DNA of 64,000 nt, taken from positions 14,930,001-14,994,000 of the forward strand of contig CM072863.1 of the NCBI GenBank assembly GCA_036937835.1. Reading direction: 5' to 3'. The notes beneath the pieces are model-generated. The model ran no database searches. It was not told the DNA's origin and was given only the letters and a program-made list of their open reading frames with translations. The position numbers and the translations under genes were made by a program. The DNA is from Pampus argenteus. Its lineage: Eukaryota; Chordata; Actinopteri; Scombriformes; Stromateidae. Shown in pieces: positions 48,338 through 61,000 of the stretch; within the stretch, counting starts at the first letter, position 1; the number at the start of each line of letters is the position of its first letter.

Positions 48338-51163
48338 ACTTCTCCCAAAGAACATCCATTTAGTTCTTTAGGTTTTGAAGTGTAAACATATGTCTTTCTG
48401 TCACTGATTTTATCCCCTAGCAAGAGTATGGTCACCCACATCCAACTAGCTTTAGCCACAATCCCATTAATCGCATTAGCACTCAAAGGGTAAGGAGCCA
48501 AGTTGGATTAATTGGCCTGCACTATGCAAAACAGGCACAATGTAACAGAAATTCAATACCAAGGAGGGATGATGAGTGATTACAAAAAAATTTCACCGCC
48601 TGCCTAAAGTAAAAGACAAAATTATCTCATTATAAGTGTCTTCTTTGTTCTAATCCTGTAGACACTATTTTATTTCGGTATGAATTGACTGTCAGCAGTT
48701 GACAGTAGCTGAAATGCTTGTGCCTTGTTTTCTGTCTGTCTGACATGTCAAAGGATGTCAACATCCTCCGCCATCACTCACTTCCCATTTGTACAGACTT
48801 GAGCCCCTCTGGACTCCCATACATCAGCCCCTGACCCATGAATGAGGTTCAGGAAGGAGGGATCATTCATTATTGAAATGTCTAAAGGGCTGAAGTGGGA
48901 ATTCTCATAAGGCACATGTTCCCTGAATGCAGTGAATATACAGCAAGACATTTTTTGTGATGTCTATCACAGATCCTTTAGATAGAGAGTTACATTGTGT
49001 GCTGAGAACAGTGATCAAATGTGTACATATGTGTAAAAAGAAAATAAACAAGAAAGACAGTTTGTAGAATTTAAGTGGTATTTCAGAAACCCCTTGTTTA
49101 ATTTATTCTATCCAGATGAAATGTAATTGCTTCATTATTATTTACCACTATTCTGCATGAGAACGTAGTACTAGATCAAAACAAAAAACACATCTGCAGC
49201 CAAACGTAGATACCCAGAAGATGACATAGACATTCATACTACAGGCAATGCACCACTACTCTGTCACTGTTGGACAAACAGTCTATTGTGTGATCAACAA
49301 GCTTGTGGTCCATGCAGTACAACAGTACCTCATATATCTAAAAATGAATGCCATAACTGAACATTATGAATAATGTACAATGTACTGTATACAATAAATA
49401 AGCAATGAGTTCTTTTTGACTGGTCCTGTGTGTCTCTCAACCAGCCTTGCTTATTTACAAAGGTTTTACATTCATCAAAGGTGCCGGTAGAACAAGAAAG
49501 GTCAAGGTTGATGTTTTGCTTCTTTTTTGTACCCATCAGACACATAATAGAAAACAGATACCTGGATGAATATTGTATGATAGGAAAACACCTGACTTAA
49601 GCAGGGAATGGATAATAGATGTACTTGACTTGTGAAAATGCAAAGCAGATGTAGCATAGCAGATTCTCATTGGAAACATTTTTGGCTGTCTGTGAATTAA
49701 TTGTCAGGAAAAAAAAATTACAATTGTATAGCCTCACAGACTGTGCCTGGTGGGGCAGCCCTGTAATTTGTTGAAAATATAACTCATTGGATACAAAAGC
49801 AATGTCATGTTTTTTGACTGCTAACTGTGCAGTCGGACAACCCCAGTACATTTAATACATCAAGGCCCTCTTTATATATACAACAACTGTAATCAGTTTG
49901 ATTTGTATCATCTTTTTCCTTCCAGTGTAAGTTTTCTTTAAGGTGTTTCTGATGGATGCACTCAGGAGCATTGCAGAGTGTACACACACACACACACCCA
50001 ACCTCCTCCTTATATATTTTCTTATTGTTGATTTAACTAAGCTTTATGTTTATGTATGTTTATAGGCTAATTAGCTCTCTCAGCAGAGAGAGAGAGATTG
50101 TTGCTGAGATTATTTAAGAGCTCCCTCAAGAGCCAAGTCTTTCCCACCAAAACTGTATAGCCATTTGCTATAAATGGTAGACGGGGTTGGGAGGGTTACT
50201 TTAAAAATGTGTTCTGATACAATTACTAATTACCTGTTACAAATTGTAGTCAGTAACCGAATATCCAAGAATCACAATATTAAAGTAACTTTACTTTATT
50301 ACTTTCTGTTATTTTTGGCTTAACCTCAATATCAAATATGCAAATAAAGACGAGGAAAATAAATATAAGAAGACAATAAAATGACTTTTACCATAATGCA
50401 AATACAGGCAGTAGGCAGAGTGGATTCAAAATTAAAGTATAGGATAGGGTAATCAAGATTAACAACAATTTCATGTCATTTTACAACCACATTAAGATTT
50501 GCAAGATTTGTTCCATTATAGTGTAATACAACAAACCACCTTAAATTAAATTTGAATGTGGTGTATTTATTTATGTATTTGTTTATTTATTTTTATGTAT
50601 CTTCCTTGTATACAAATGTATAAACAGTAGGGCTATACAAATCGTCAAACACTCATAAAGAACAGTTCAGTATTGAATATTGAAAACACTGAATACTGAA
50701 AACAGTCACAGATCTAGATCAAGTTTATGTTTACATCAAAATATGTAATTCGTGTTTCAAATACATGACTTACACTCTTTTCTATCTGCTTGTAATGCAA
50801 AAAATGGACAATACACTGTAACCCATCTTAAAAACAAAACAAGAATGAAGCAACTAACAGAGCTTCTGCACAGGCTTATTCACAAGTCACACAGGATCAA
50901 CAGGTGACTGAGATACCAACAAATGCAAAACTGGAGAATTTCTTCAAAGCCATGCAGGCTCTGTCCCTGCCAGTATGTCAATGTAGTCTGCAGGTATAAC
51001 ACAACAGCCTCAATGCAAATACAATACAAGCTATTAAAAGAGTAGATCTGGGGTAAGCAATGTTTATTGTTTAGTCGGCCGGTATGTTGGTTTATGACTT
51101 TGGTCCTATTGAATGAAATTTGGTAGCAATATCTATGATGTCCATAGGATGAATTCTACTGAG
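48338..51163. other. Non-coding region
   Basis: No gene is recognised. Copy B of the 40-bp repeat is at 49662-49701. The stretch 50193-50330 (TTACTTTAAAAATGTGTTCT onward) resembles a common fish dispersed repeat (low confidence). Confidence 0.45.
49662..49701. repeat. Short dispersed repeat, copy B
   Basis: Matches 46780-46819; same orientation, 2.9 kb apart. Confidence 0.75.
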
Positions 51164-51442
51164 GTGTAGCTATGGCGCAGATGGTAGTGCAGTCATCCAT
51201 TAATCGAAAGATCAGTCCACATGTCAAAGTGTTCTTGCAAGACACTTAACCCCGGATTGCTCCCAGTAGCTGTGTTATGTGAGTGTGTTTGAATGATTCT
51301 CCTCCTAATGTGTAGCCGACACCTTCTAAGGTAGCCTTTGCCATCGGTGTATGAATGTATGAGTGAATGCGGACATGTATTAAAAAGTGCTTTGAGTGGT
51401 CAAAAAGACTTGAATAGTGCTATATAAGTGCAGTCCATTTAC
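51164..51442 (+). mobile_element. tRNA-derived SINE (teleost type), copy 2
   Basis: It begins with an A-box-like TGTAGCTATGGCGCAGATGG and ends with GTGCTATATAAGTGCAGTCC followed by ATTTACT, the same tail as the copy at 25205-25490. The B box region is degraded. Between them the two copies show the complete tRNA-head plus tail layout. Confidence 0.8.
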
Positions 51443-53015
51443 TGACTTCAGCATTTTTTTTTATCTTGCACCAAGAGCAGGTTAGAATTTTCACTTATCC
51501 AGTGAAATAGCCCTACATCTACAAGTAAGATTCACACAACCTTTTGTATAGACATCAAGTTCCCAGTCAAGGCATCCTAATGAATTTGGCCGTCCTCAAC
51601 TTTTTCTGTAGCATTTTGTTCAGATTGTCATTCTCATAGGGTTTACTGAGGGAGAACTGTAACAATTTCTATTTTGATTGGAAGCCAGTATGTGGACCGA
51701 AAGGCAACATGAACTGAAACTATTTGATCTCCCCACCAGCTGTTTTACAGCCCTAATCTGTGCATTTATAACCACCAAATAAAGGGACAGAACTGAAGCA
51801 ATGATGCCCAATGTCTTCTATATTTCCCTATTATACACTTCTCTCCATCTCTTATCTTTTCCCCTGTCTGTCTTTATTCCTGTCTTTCCCTCTTTGTCTG
51901 TCTCTTTCAATACCTGCTCCATCACTTTCTGTTGGACTGGCTCTGTTCCCTCCATTTCTCTCCCCCCATCTTTCATTCTCTGTTCTCATCTCCCTGAAGG
52001 GTCTCCATCTTATCTCTGAGATAAGCTGAAACTGCCACAGAAATGCATTGGTCTTCATCTCTGTCTGTATTGCTCCCTTTTGGGTTGATGGAGGCACATT
52101 TCAGAGGATAGATGCAGTTTAATGAAGCATTCACTGTGTGCATGTGTCTTGAGTGTGTGTGTGTGTGTGTATGTGTGGTGCCAAATCACTTTTTACTTCC
52201 ATGGATGCTCGAAAAATGAAGGGAGGTGCACCTCATGCGCACTTGACAACATTATAAACCTCCATGGCCTCTGAACCATGAGGCCCCTTCGGACTACACA
52301 TCAAATAGGTTCCTGTTCAAGGAATTTATTCAGAACTTCCTAATGTAGTAGATATCCCTTATGTGTTTAACCTTGTGAGATATAGTACGTCCAGAAACAT
52401 GCTGCACATCCAAAATATAAAAAAACTATTTAAATTATCTATTACGTTGTTGCTGCCCTCTGCATAAATAAGAAGAAGAATATAATTTCCTATTTTGTTG
52501 GCTGTATCCCTGCGTATTGTAACATCTCCTCGTTCAACACTTCATTCTCTCTCTTACATAATGAACATGAACACGCAATGGCATCCACCCACCCACACAC
52601 CCACACACTCTCCCCCTGCCTTTGTTTGTCACACTGGCACAGGTGGTCCGCTCCACACCTCATGAGAACCCGCCTGGCCCTACTGCCTGTATGATCTCCC
52701 ACAAGCCTCCCTGTTACCATTCTGAGTGAGACAGGAAGGAACTATGTTCAAATCCTGATCTGTTCTGTTCAGCTGCTGTTCGCTGCCATCTGGCTTCTCG
52801 GCATTGCATGGCATTACGATGATGCGTGCAGATGTAGGGGAAATCTGTTTGCCTCGAATGCAGGTTGTTTAGTTTATAAGGATGGCAGACAATGCAGATG
52901 TTAATGGTATGTATGTATACACATGCATTTCGGCTTAATATGTAATATACCAACATTACCAGTGGTGTATTTTTCATCAGGTGAAGGCCTCAGCCAATGC
53001 CTTGATATGTCTATG

Positions 53016-53053
<38 letters not shown>

Positions 53054-54641
53054 CCATTATGATTTATAGGTGTATGGCTATGTGTTGTTGCTGAATCTGC
53101 AACTGTGCTGCAGCAGTTCCAGCAACTGATCTTCATAACAACATGTTGTTCTTTATTAGCGACAGGGACAGCGGAGAGGAATGAGAAGAATAAGAAAGCA
53201 GAAAATGAGGGTGTATTTCTTTACCTTAAAAAAATTGATGCACCGATTATTTATGGGATGTGGGTCTGTGTATCCTTACAAGAGAGACAAAGGGTGGGAG
53301 ATATGCAGACATTGCTGTCTGACCGTGACCTTGGTTTAATGCATTCCTTCTGGCCCTAGACACAATATGTCTTTTTTCACTTTAATTACAGTTTCTATAT
53401 GTATGAGACCTGCGTTATTAAACAAACCTTGAAGTTTACAACTTTATACGTTATACTCAGAGACAAACCCAGATTTCAATTAAGTGTACGGCCCTGGTGT
53501 CAAAAAAACACTGCTATGGTTTCTCATAATAATAACTTTGTTTTCTATTTGGTACCCTCTACACACTGTGGGCTTTATTACTGTAAATAAAAGATAAGTA
53601 AAGGGGTGCTCCAGTAGTTGTCAAAATAATCACATAGCCCATTCAAAGTGCTTTACATAAGATATGCCAGATATTAAAGATTGATGTAAATATTTAGAAG
53701 TATTTTTAAGTTAAAGACATCAGAACACCTAAATGTTTAATCTTGTCAAAAATGTGGTCATATTTGGGACAGTAGGCATCCATTTAGTCACACTTGTTTA
53801 TTTTTGATTAACTGGAATTTTGTTTGGGAGAGTATGCAATACTGTTATCACCAGACATGATTTGGGAGTGAGTCAACAGTGTAGTTTTAAGACATTATTT
53901 CATATATCATTATTTCAGCTGATACTGTGCTTATCTGGTTACTAAATTATTGATTTACACCAAATCGGGTCCCAAGTAGTACTCCAACATAGGAAACTTG
54001 TACAACATGCACAGAGAGGATAATGGGGAATGGTTAATGGGATTCTGCGGCTCATCATTGCTGCATCGAAGGCTAACTCACCCGCGGTTAAGAACATTTA
54101 GCAGACCATTACAAGATAACCTGATATGGTGAGAAGGATAAGCCACTGTGAGATTTATAAACATACTGGAAGCCAGTGCAAAGACCTGAAAACGTCTGGT
54201 AATATATAGTAGTATCAGTTTTCGTTGTTATGCCTGTAAAAACAAATTGCTATAAGATGTGGATGTGTCACAGTAGAGAGTTTGAATACAACTATTTTGT
54301 TATTTGTGTTTGCATTAATTTAGGATAAAAATTTGTGAACACTTTGATGTTGATCTGTGTGTTGATGGTATGTAAATATATATAATATTTGAATAGAATA
54401 TGTAAAAGTCAAAGAGGGTAATGTATTTTTAACATTAGCTTGCTCCAACAAATTTAAAGACCTTTTAAAAATCTGTATGAACACATTGCTTCTAATGTTT
54501 ACTTTGTTGACATAGAGGTGATTCTGTTCCACAAATAGAATTATGTCATTACAGCAACAGTTAAGCATCGTATGATTTTGAAATATGAAAATGTTTTGTG
54601 ATGAAACCCCTCTGTTGGTATAAATGAATACACATGAGATG
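51443..54641. other. Non-coding region
   Basis: No gene is recognised. A CT-rich stretch at about 51820-52020 and (TG)n at 53017-53051 lie here. Open frames in the CT-rich stretch are compositional. Confidence 0.5.
53017..53051. repeat. (TG)n microsatellite
   Basis: About 17 perfect TG dinucleotides. Confidence 0.97.
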
Positions 54642-54665
54642 CCCCCCCCCCCCCCCCCCCCCCCC
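54642..54665. repeat. Poly-C tract (24 C)
   Basis: An uninterrupted cytosine run, the second of this length in the window; the assembled length may be uncertain. Confidence 0.95.
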
Positions 54666-56484
54666 ACACTATCTGTATTTACTTCACAGAAGAATGAATA
54701 CTCAGCACTGACTTTGCTTGTTAACTGTTCCACATCTCGTCACCTCTGACAGAAACCACAGAATTGCAGAAGCAGTTAGTGCCCCAAAATATAGACGGGA
54801 TGGTTAGATAAGAAACTCTGAAAAAAGATTTAATGGGCAGTTATGCTTTTACTCTGCATCATGGCCAAGGGCACAAATAGAATTCACATGATGTTGAGTC
54901 TGCTGTAATCAATAAACTGCAAACCAAGGATGGATGGTGAGCTGTTATGGCCATAAAACAAAGAACCAGTTGTATTGACAGGGCCATCCATACTACTCTA
55001 CCAACTCTCTTTCGACTAAAGAGAGGAATTTTTAGAGAATTTTTCTTTACCTTTATGTGGTATGTCAGCCTTCTCTAATTCTTCATCATCTCTAGATTTC
55101 TAAAAAGTGCTTTATTTTATTTTCAAACCTCTCTCTTTCTGCTTTCATAGAAAGCTTATTTTGACTGCAGAAACACAACAACATTGTGTTGTTGTGTAAA
55201 TGCAACAGAACATGGATATATCTAAAGAGTAATGAATGAGCTGTCTGATTATGTAATAACATGAGGTCATGCCCTTCCTCAAACCCTAACAATGTTTGTT
55301 TGTTTGTTTTTTGATGATATTTTGAAAAAAAAGCAAAAAAAAAGCTCTTCTCTCAGCTTAAAAGCCTCCAAACTCATGGCACATCTTACATCTTCTGCAT
55401 TTAACAAATGTATAAGAAGAAAGCAAGACATGACTAAACAAGGATATAATGTGTTACAGTATGAAGTAATGTAATGTAATGTTTTACTCTCTCATAACTC
55501 TTACGTCTGTACGTCTGAAACCCCTTTGTGTGAATCACATTTCAAAGACCTTTTCATGTATCTGTGAGAATGTTTCAGTGGCTAAGTTGTCTTGTTTTTA
55601 TGTTCAAATAGTTTGTAGTTAATGTCCAAAAAGACAGATCAAACATCTATTTGAAATACTACAAACCATCTACAAAATATAACGATTACTGTTTTGATCT
55701 AGTTATGCAAGAAGTTATTCCCCATAGCTTCTTGCACACATAATTATGTTATCTAAAGCCTCAGTCATATCCCCCAATGCTATACTGCAAATGCTCTGTA
55801 AAAATAATCATGCAAGATGAGACATTTGATGGAAGTGATATTTATTGATTTTTAATAAGAGACTTCTGCAGCTTTTAAGATATTGCTTTCACAATTAGAG
55901 TATCAGCTTTGAGCCATTAAACCGAGTGTTGCTTTACACCTAGTGTATTTTCATGATTTGGCATTTTGATGACTATCTTAGGCACAGTTTTGGAATCTTC
56001 CCCAATTGCTTAACTCTGCAAACTGAAGTATATCTGGCTCATTGCACTGACTTTACAAAATAAGCAAAAATAAGAATATGAAGGCTTTGTGTGCAATATT
56101 GCAATTTGTAAGCAGTAATTCCTTTTAAAGTGAGTGCACGGTATGAAGGATCCAGACAGTTTTATTTCCCACACAGACATGTTCTGTGTCCTCCAAGCCC
56201 ACTTTTCTTCATAACTCTGAATCATTTTTGACATTCAGGTAAAGGCTAAACTTAGAGAACTTGTGTCTGCACATTTTATTGGTTATTCAAAGCCCCCACC
56301 ATTAAACATACTTATATTCTGCACAAAACTGTTGATGAAGATTAAAAATAAATCATAAAAAACAAAGAGGTTTTTTTAAATAAAAAAATAAAATAAAAAT
56401 TTATTTGAATAATGTACTTGTGTAACATACCTGACTTTGTTTGGAAAAGAGACATCAGTAGTTGGTGGTTTTAGTTAACCTGAT
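54666..56484. other. Non-coding region
   Basis: No gene or clear transposon is recognised. Confidence 0.5.
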
Positions 56485-56720
56485 CATGTTGTGGGGACTC
56501 AACTTCCTTATGGAGACAAAAATCAAGTCCTCTATGTAAATCATTGATATTAGCATGAAGACTTGGTTTAAGGTGAAGGTGAGTTTAGAGTTATGTTTGT
56601 TAAGTTTGGGGTTAGGGTTAGGCATGTGGTGGTTATGGTTACGGGTAGGATAAATCTCCAGGAAATGAATGTAAGTCAATGTAATGTCCCCTGAAGAGTT
56701 GGAAACCCTATGTGTGTGTA
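56485..56720. repeat. Dispersed fish repeat with TTAGGG-like internal motif
   Basis: Starts TGTTGTGGGGACTC, contains GGGGTTAGGGTTAGGCATGT, and ends near GTAAGTCAATGTAATGTCCC. I recognise the layout as a common short teleost repeat. The TTAGGG match is only two units and is not a telomere. Confidence 0.5.
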
Positions 56721-56721
56721 T

Positions 56722-56762
56722 ATATACTTTACTAATCCCAGTTTGGGATTAATAAAGTATAT
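56722..56762. repeat. Short hairpin next to (ATCT)/(GT) repeats
   Basis: ATATACTTTACTAATCCCA and TGGGATTAATAAAGTATAT form 19-bp arms with one mismatch and a 3-base loop. The right arm resembles a retroposon tail that normally precedes (ATCT)n. A (GT)n run follows at 56770-56788. Confidence 0.8.
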
Positions 56763-56788
56763 CTATCTATGTGTGTGTGTGTGTGTGT

Positions 56789-57824
56789 TTGCTTTAGGGA
56801 TTTTTAAGATATGAATAACTCTCCTAATATGAAAAATGGCTCTAATGTTTTCTTGGACCATATTCTCTGAGCATTTGGGTAAGGGAAACACTTAAAAGCC
56901 TGGGTGTGTTCAGCGAACTCGTAAACACGAGTCATAGAAAAACATTTTAGAAATGCTGTTTATTTTTTGAATATGTTTTTGAATTTTAATGTGCATGTCT
57001 ACATTTTCAGTGATATATTTTATGTCTCTCGTTGAAGAAGAACAAATTTCCCAGTAGCATCTCAAGTCTAAGTTTATCCATGTCCATATTTTTTCATTAA
57101 GGCTTAACATTAAGATGCTTTTGGGAATCTGAAGTTAAGTAGTTATCAAAGTGAAATTGAAAAGGCTATACAGACTATAATGTATTATTGTCTTTAAAAA
57201 CATTATTTGCAGAATATGTCTGTCCTTATATGACTGAATGATACATTTGAGGTAGTGGGAAGTTTGAGTTTCCAGCTTAATGAGAAAGACAAGTGTTGTC
57301 ATAAGCCAATCTTGACATACCTCAATGATATTGTCATTTTCACACATTTACTATATTGTGGAGAAACCATAAACATTGGCTTTTAGTTTCAAAAGGACTG
57401 TATTTTGAATTATAATTACCAATGTCTTGAGTAGAAACAATATATATTAGAATGGGACATAAGTGTACACTGACATACAGTACACCATCATTTAGGTTTT
57501 ATTGAGAGTCTCATTTAGCATATTTGATACACTGACATTTATACAAGAAAGGACTCCTGCAGATGAGTCACGCCTTTATAATCATATGATTTGTTGATGT
57601 GTGGTGCAACAGCAGGAGAAGCCAGATCTGCACAGGCATTCCTGCTGCTTGTCAAAGTGATTGAAGCTGGCAATTGTAGCATCTGGTTAATGTGAACCGG
57701 GTGCCTCCTAGCCAACGCCAACATATGTATCACACCAATGTCACAGCAGGTGAAAAGCTATAAGACCTCCAGGAATTCTACCATGTTGTTGTTGTTGCTC
57801 ACTTGCACACCTGTTTTAAAATAG
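56789..57824. other. Non-coding region
   Basis: AT-rich, no gene is recognised. Confidence 0.5.
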
Positions 57825-58010
57825 CTGCACTGGCTACCTCTTAGTTTTAGAATTGATTTAAGATTATTTTATTGGTTTACAAATCACTCAATAGTCTCAC
57901 TCTGAGTACTTGTCTGACATAGTTTTAAGATACGCACCCACTAGATCCATCAGGTCCACTGATGGCTTGGTTGCTTTGAACTGTATGTCCAAGCATAGTT
58001 CAGACGAGAT
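57825..58010 (+). mobile_element. Fossil LINE reverse-transcriptase 3' fragment
   Basis: Reads LHWLPLSFRIDLRLFYW, then after a frameshift EYLSDIVLRYAPTRSIRSTD (from 57904). This order, LHWLPV..RI.FK followed by YLSD....Y.P.RSLRS, is the familiar C-terminal end of fish non-LTR retrotransposon ORF2. Stops and the shift make it inactive. Confidence 0.7.
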
Positions 58011-61000
58011 CTACTTTATGGTTTCAAAAATAGACTGTCTAGTCTAATAACCAGTCTACATCCTCCTGTGCAAAAATGTATTTAAAAGATTATTTTAAGC
58101 TAATATGAAGCTTTAACCACCCAAACTAGTCAAATCAAATATATATCTTTCAAAGAGCCTTTTTAGTGACAAATTCCCTTTTTTATTATTATTCTTGCAC
58201 TGCAGCTTAACAGGGAAACACTGTCTGAGGAAACACAAAGAGGGAGCTTAATACTGAAAAGACCACGAGTTTGGAAAAGATCCACTTTAATTGACTCATA
58301 TTCAGATAAATCATTAATGCGATTATTGCACAAAATGAGGACTGTTGATTTTGTCCCACATTACTTCCATTGAATTTGGAAGTAATGTTTTTAAATGTTA
58401 CTATCAACAGGAGGCACGATTAATACGAGCAAAACTTGTTTAAATGTCCATATAGGCACATGTCTATTGTTTTAAGACAGACTTGAAAAAATTGTGAGCC
58501 TATAAAATGTTATTTTATGTATTTTGCCAGATTAAATAATATATGACCCAGCTCTATTTGCCATCCTCTTAAAAATGCATACCAACATTGGGCTCACGAA
58601 GATTCTGTCTTCTTTAAAGAAAAGAAAAAGAAGAGAGTAGCAGTTTGTCCATTCATCTCAGTAGTACTGTTTTTAAACCAATTCCCAGGTGTCATTTTCC
58701 AACCACTCTTTTCAAACCTCCCGAGTAAAAGGCTTTTCCACATTCTTTAAAAAAAAACAAAAAAAAAAAACTCATAGAACAAGATGCAGTGAGGAGAAAA
58801 ATATGTTTGAGAATACTCACACTGCTCGAAGGAGGGAGTGGAGGGATGTGTAGCAGCACTGGTTTATGTTACACGATTTGTCTGCCCTTCCTCTTGGATG
58901 ATCTGAGCTGAGTAAAGACTTTGGACTCTGCACTGAGTTGTAACACTGAATAATAAGGTGAGAAATGGAGTCAGAGGACGAGGGGTTAAGTGTTGACATT
59001 TCATGTCAGTGAGTTCATAAACACCAAAGAAATCACTTAGAGCCTCGTGACTCCTGATGTAACAGAGATGTGTTGCTTACAGAAATGTGTGGCAGCTGGT
59101 TCTGGGCTGTGGTTTCTGTTAGGGTTGTATTTTAATCTAAGTTCTCTGTTTGAGCTGTATCATTGACAACTAATGATCTTCCAAATGGAATTATAACATT
59201 AAATACTGATTGCACCGGTATGTGTATCTAGTATGTTATTGAAAGTTTGCAAGGCAAGTACCCTGTATCTTTGTATTGTAGCAGATTCAATCCTGCATGT
59301 AGTCTTTGCATCATAATAAATCTTTTTTTTAAAGGTGAATTGATATTGAATTTTCTGTCAATTGACCCTGTTAGGTGATTAATAGACTGATTGCTTCACC
59401 CCTATTTAAATTCAATATTATAACATACTATAGTGATAGGGAAATATGTATGCTATATTTTGCTATGGTAATTGGCAAATATGTGATAACAAATCTGAAA
59501 AATGAAGTACCACAAAAAAAAAAAGGAATCAGAAATGCATTAACACTAATTCTGACCCCAAATTTCTCAGTCTGCCCCTTTATGATTACATGAAAAATAG
59601 TCTGTTCCATGAGAGATACTGTTTCTGTCCCTGCATTGCTTAGAAAGTGTTGTTTATTCTGTTAATTACTATTCCCTTTTTACATGCTGCATATAGCTGT
59701 GGGGGCTATCTGGCACAGGCAGCCAGGCAGAGCCTGTAAAAACCCTTCTGGAAGATTCATAAAAGTATAAACCACAGGCGACTCCTCCTGAGGGCCTCTT
59801 AATGGGTCTGTGTCTTTCAGGAAGTGTTAAAATGTAAATTATGGAGATTTTTACACTTCTCAATGACAGCCTGGGGAACAGTGAAAGGCAGGGCCCAGGG
59901 TGGATCCCAATCTTGGCAACAGTGTTTCAATAATCTATTTCTGCCATTGCCAATAGCCAGGATATATATTTTTGGTATTGTAACATAAAAGCTATAGGGT
60001 CGCAATAAAGGAAACACAACTTTTCAAGTGAAAGTCATTGTATGAAGATAGAAAACAATACTAATTCAGTCTCTGGAGGGTTTACAAAGCCTCTGAGGAA
60101 GAAGGTACTCATTTTTTAAATCTTTTCAATGGCAGCTCCATAATCTCACAAGTACATTTATAAGCTTTAACAATGCTATAACACTCAGTTAGATGGCCAA
60201 GCATGTCATGAGTCGAATGACAAACTTAGTTTAGAAAGTGCTTTTTTACTGAACAGTTGTGATGTTAGTGAGTGAAAATTAAAGTCCCCCCAGAGATGCA
60301 GCGATGGTTATCAGTGGAGAAAAGGCAATCAGCCAGCTGGTCTCACACTATGATTGAGGTAAATCGTTAAAGTAAATGTCTCATATATATATCTAAAGGA
60401 CTAAGACCAGGTGTTCACTGCCATGTTGTTAAGTATGACAGTAACTACTGTAAGGAAAACAAAGCACAACAATAGCTACAACAACAACACACATGAATAG
60501 TAGATTTCCATCTTTCTATACAACATGCCAATAATTTTAGTTTATTCATCTATTAATGTATTTATTACAAATTTTTTTCATGTATTTTACATAACAAGAG
60601 AAGCGCTATTGTTTGTTTACTTTATTTGATGTATTTTATGTACATTTTTGTTATAAATAAAGAGAAACCTTTGAGCTTGTAAGCCCTTTTTAAAAACAAA
60701 GAAGACCCTGGCCATGGGCTAAGTTCTTTAAAAACTTCCCTGCCTGAGAAGCAGTTTAAGACCTGTGAGGTGTAAAGTGTGGCATAGTAATTTGTCTAAA
60801 AAAAAAAAAGTCTTTTTCACCTACATCTGGCCACATTTGGTCTAAGATGAATGTCAGTGTCAGCTCAGGGCTATGTATTTGAGTATTTTAACACATCCTT
60901 TGTGAATAAGAAATGTGGTGAAGCAGATTTCACTGCCTGCTTGCCTTTTCAACTCATTTCAAATAAAAAAAATCGTAATGTTATACTAATGGCAATCATC

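Noticed and set aside
51801..52029. Overlapping 72-codon frames
   Set aside because: CT-rich low-complexity sequence; both frames are open by composition.
56620..56640. TTAGGG-like telomere repeat
   Set aside because: Only two partial units inside a common dispersed repeat; not an interstitial telomere.
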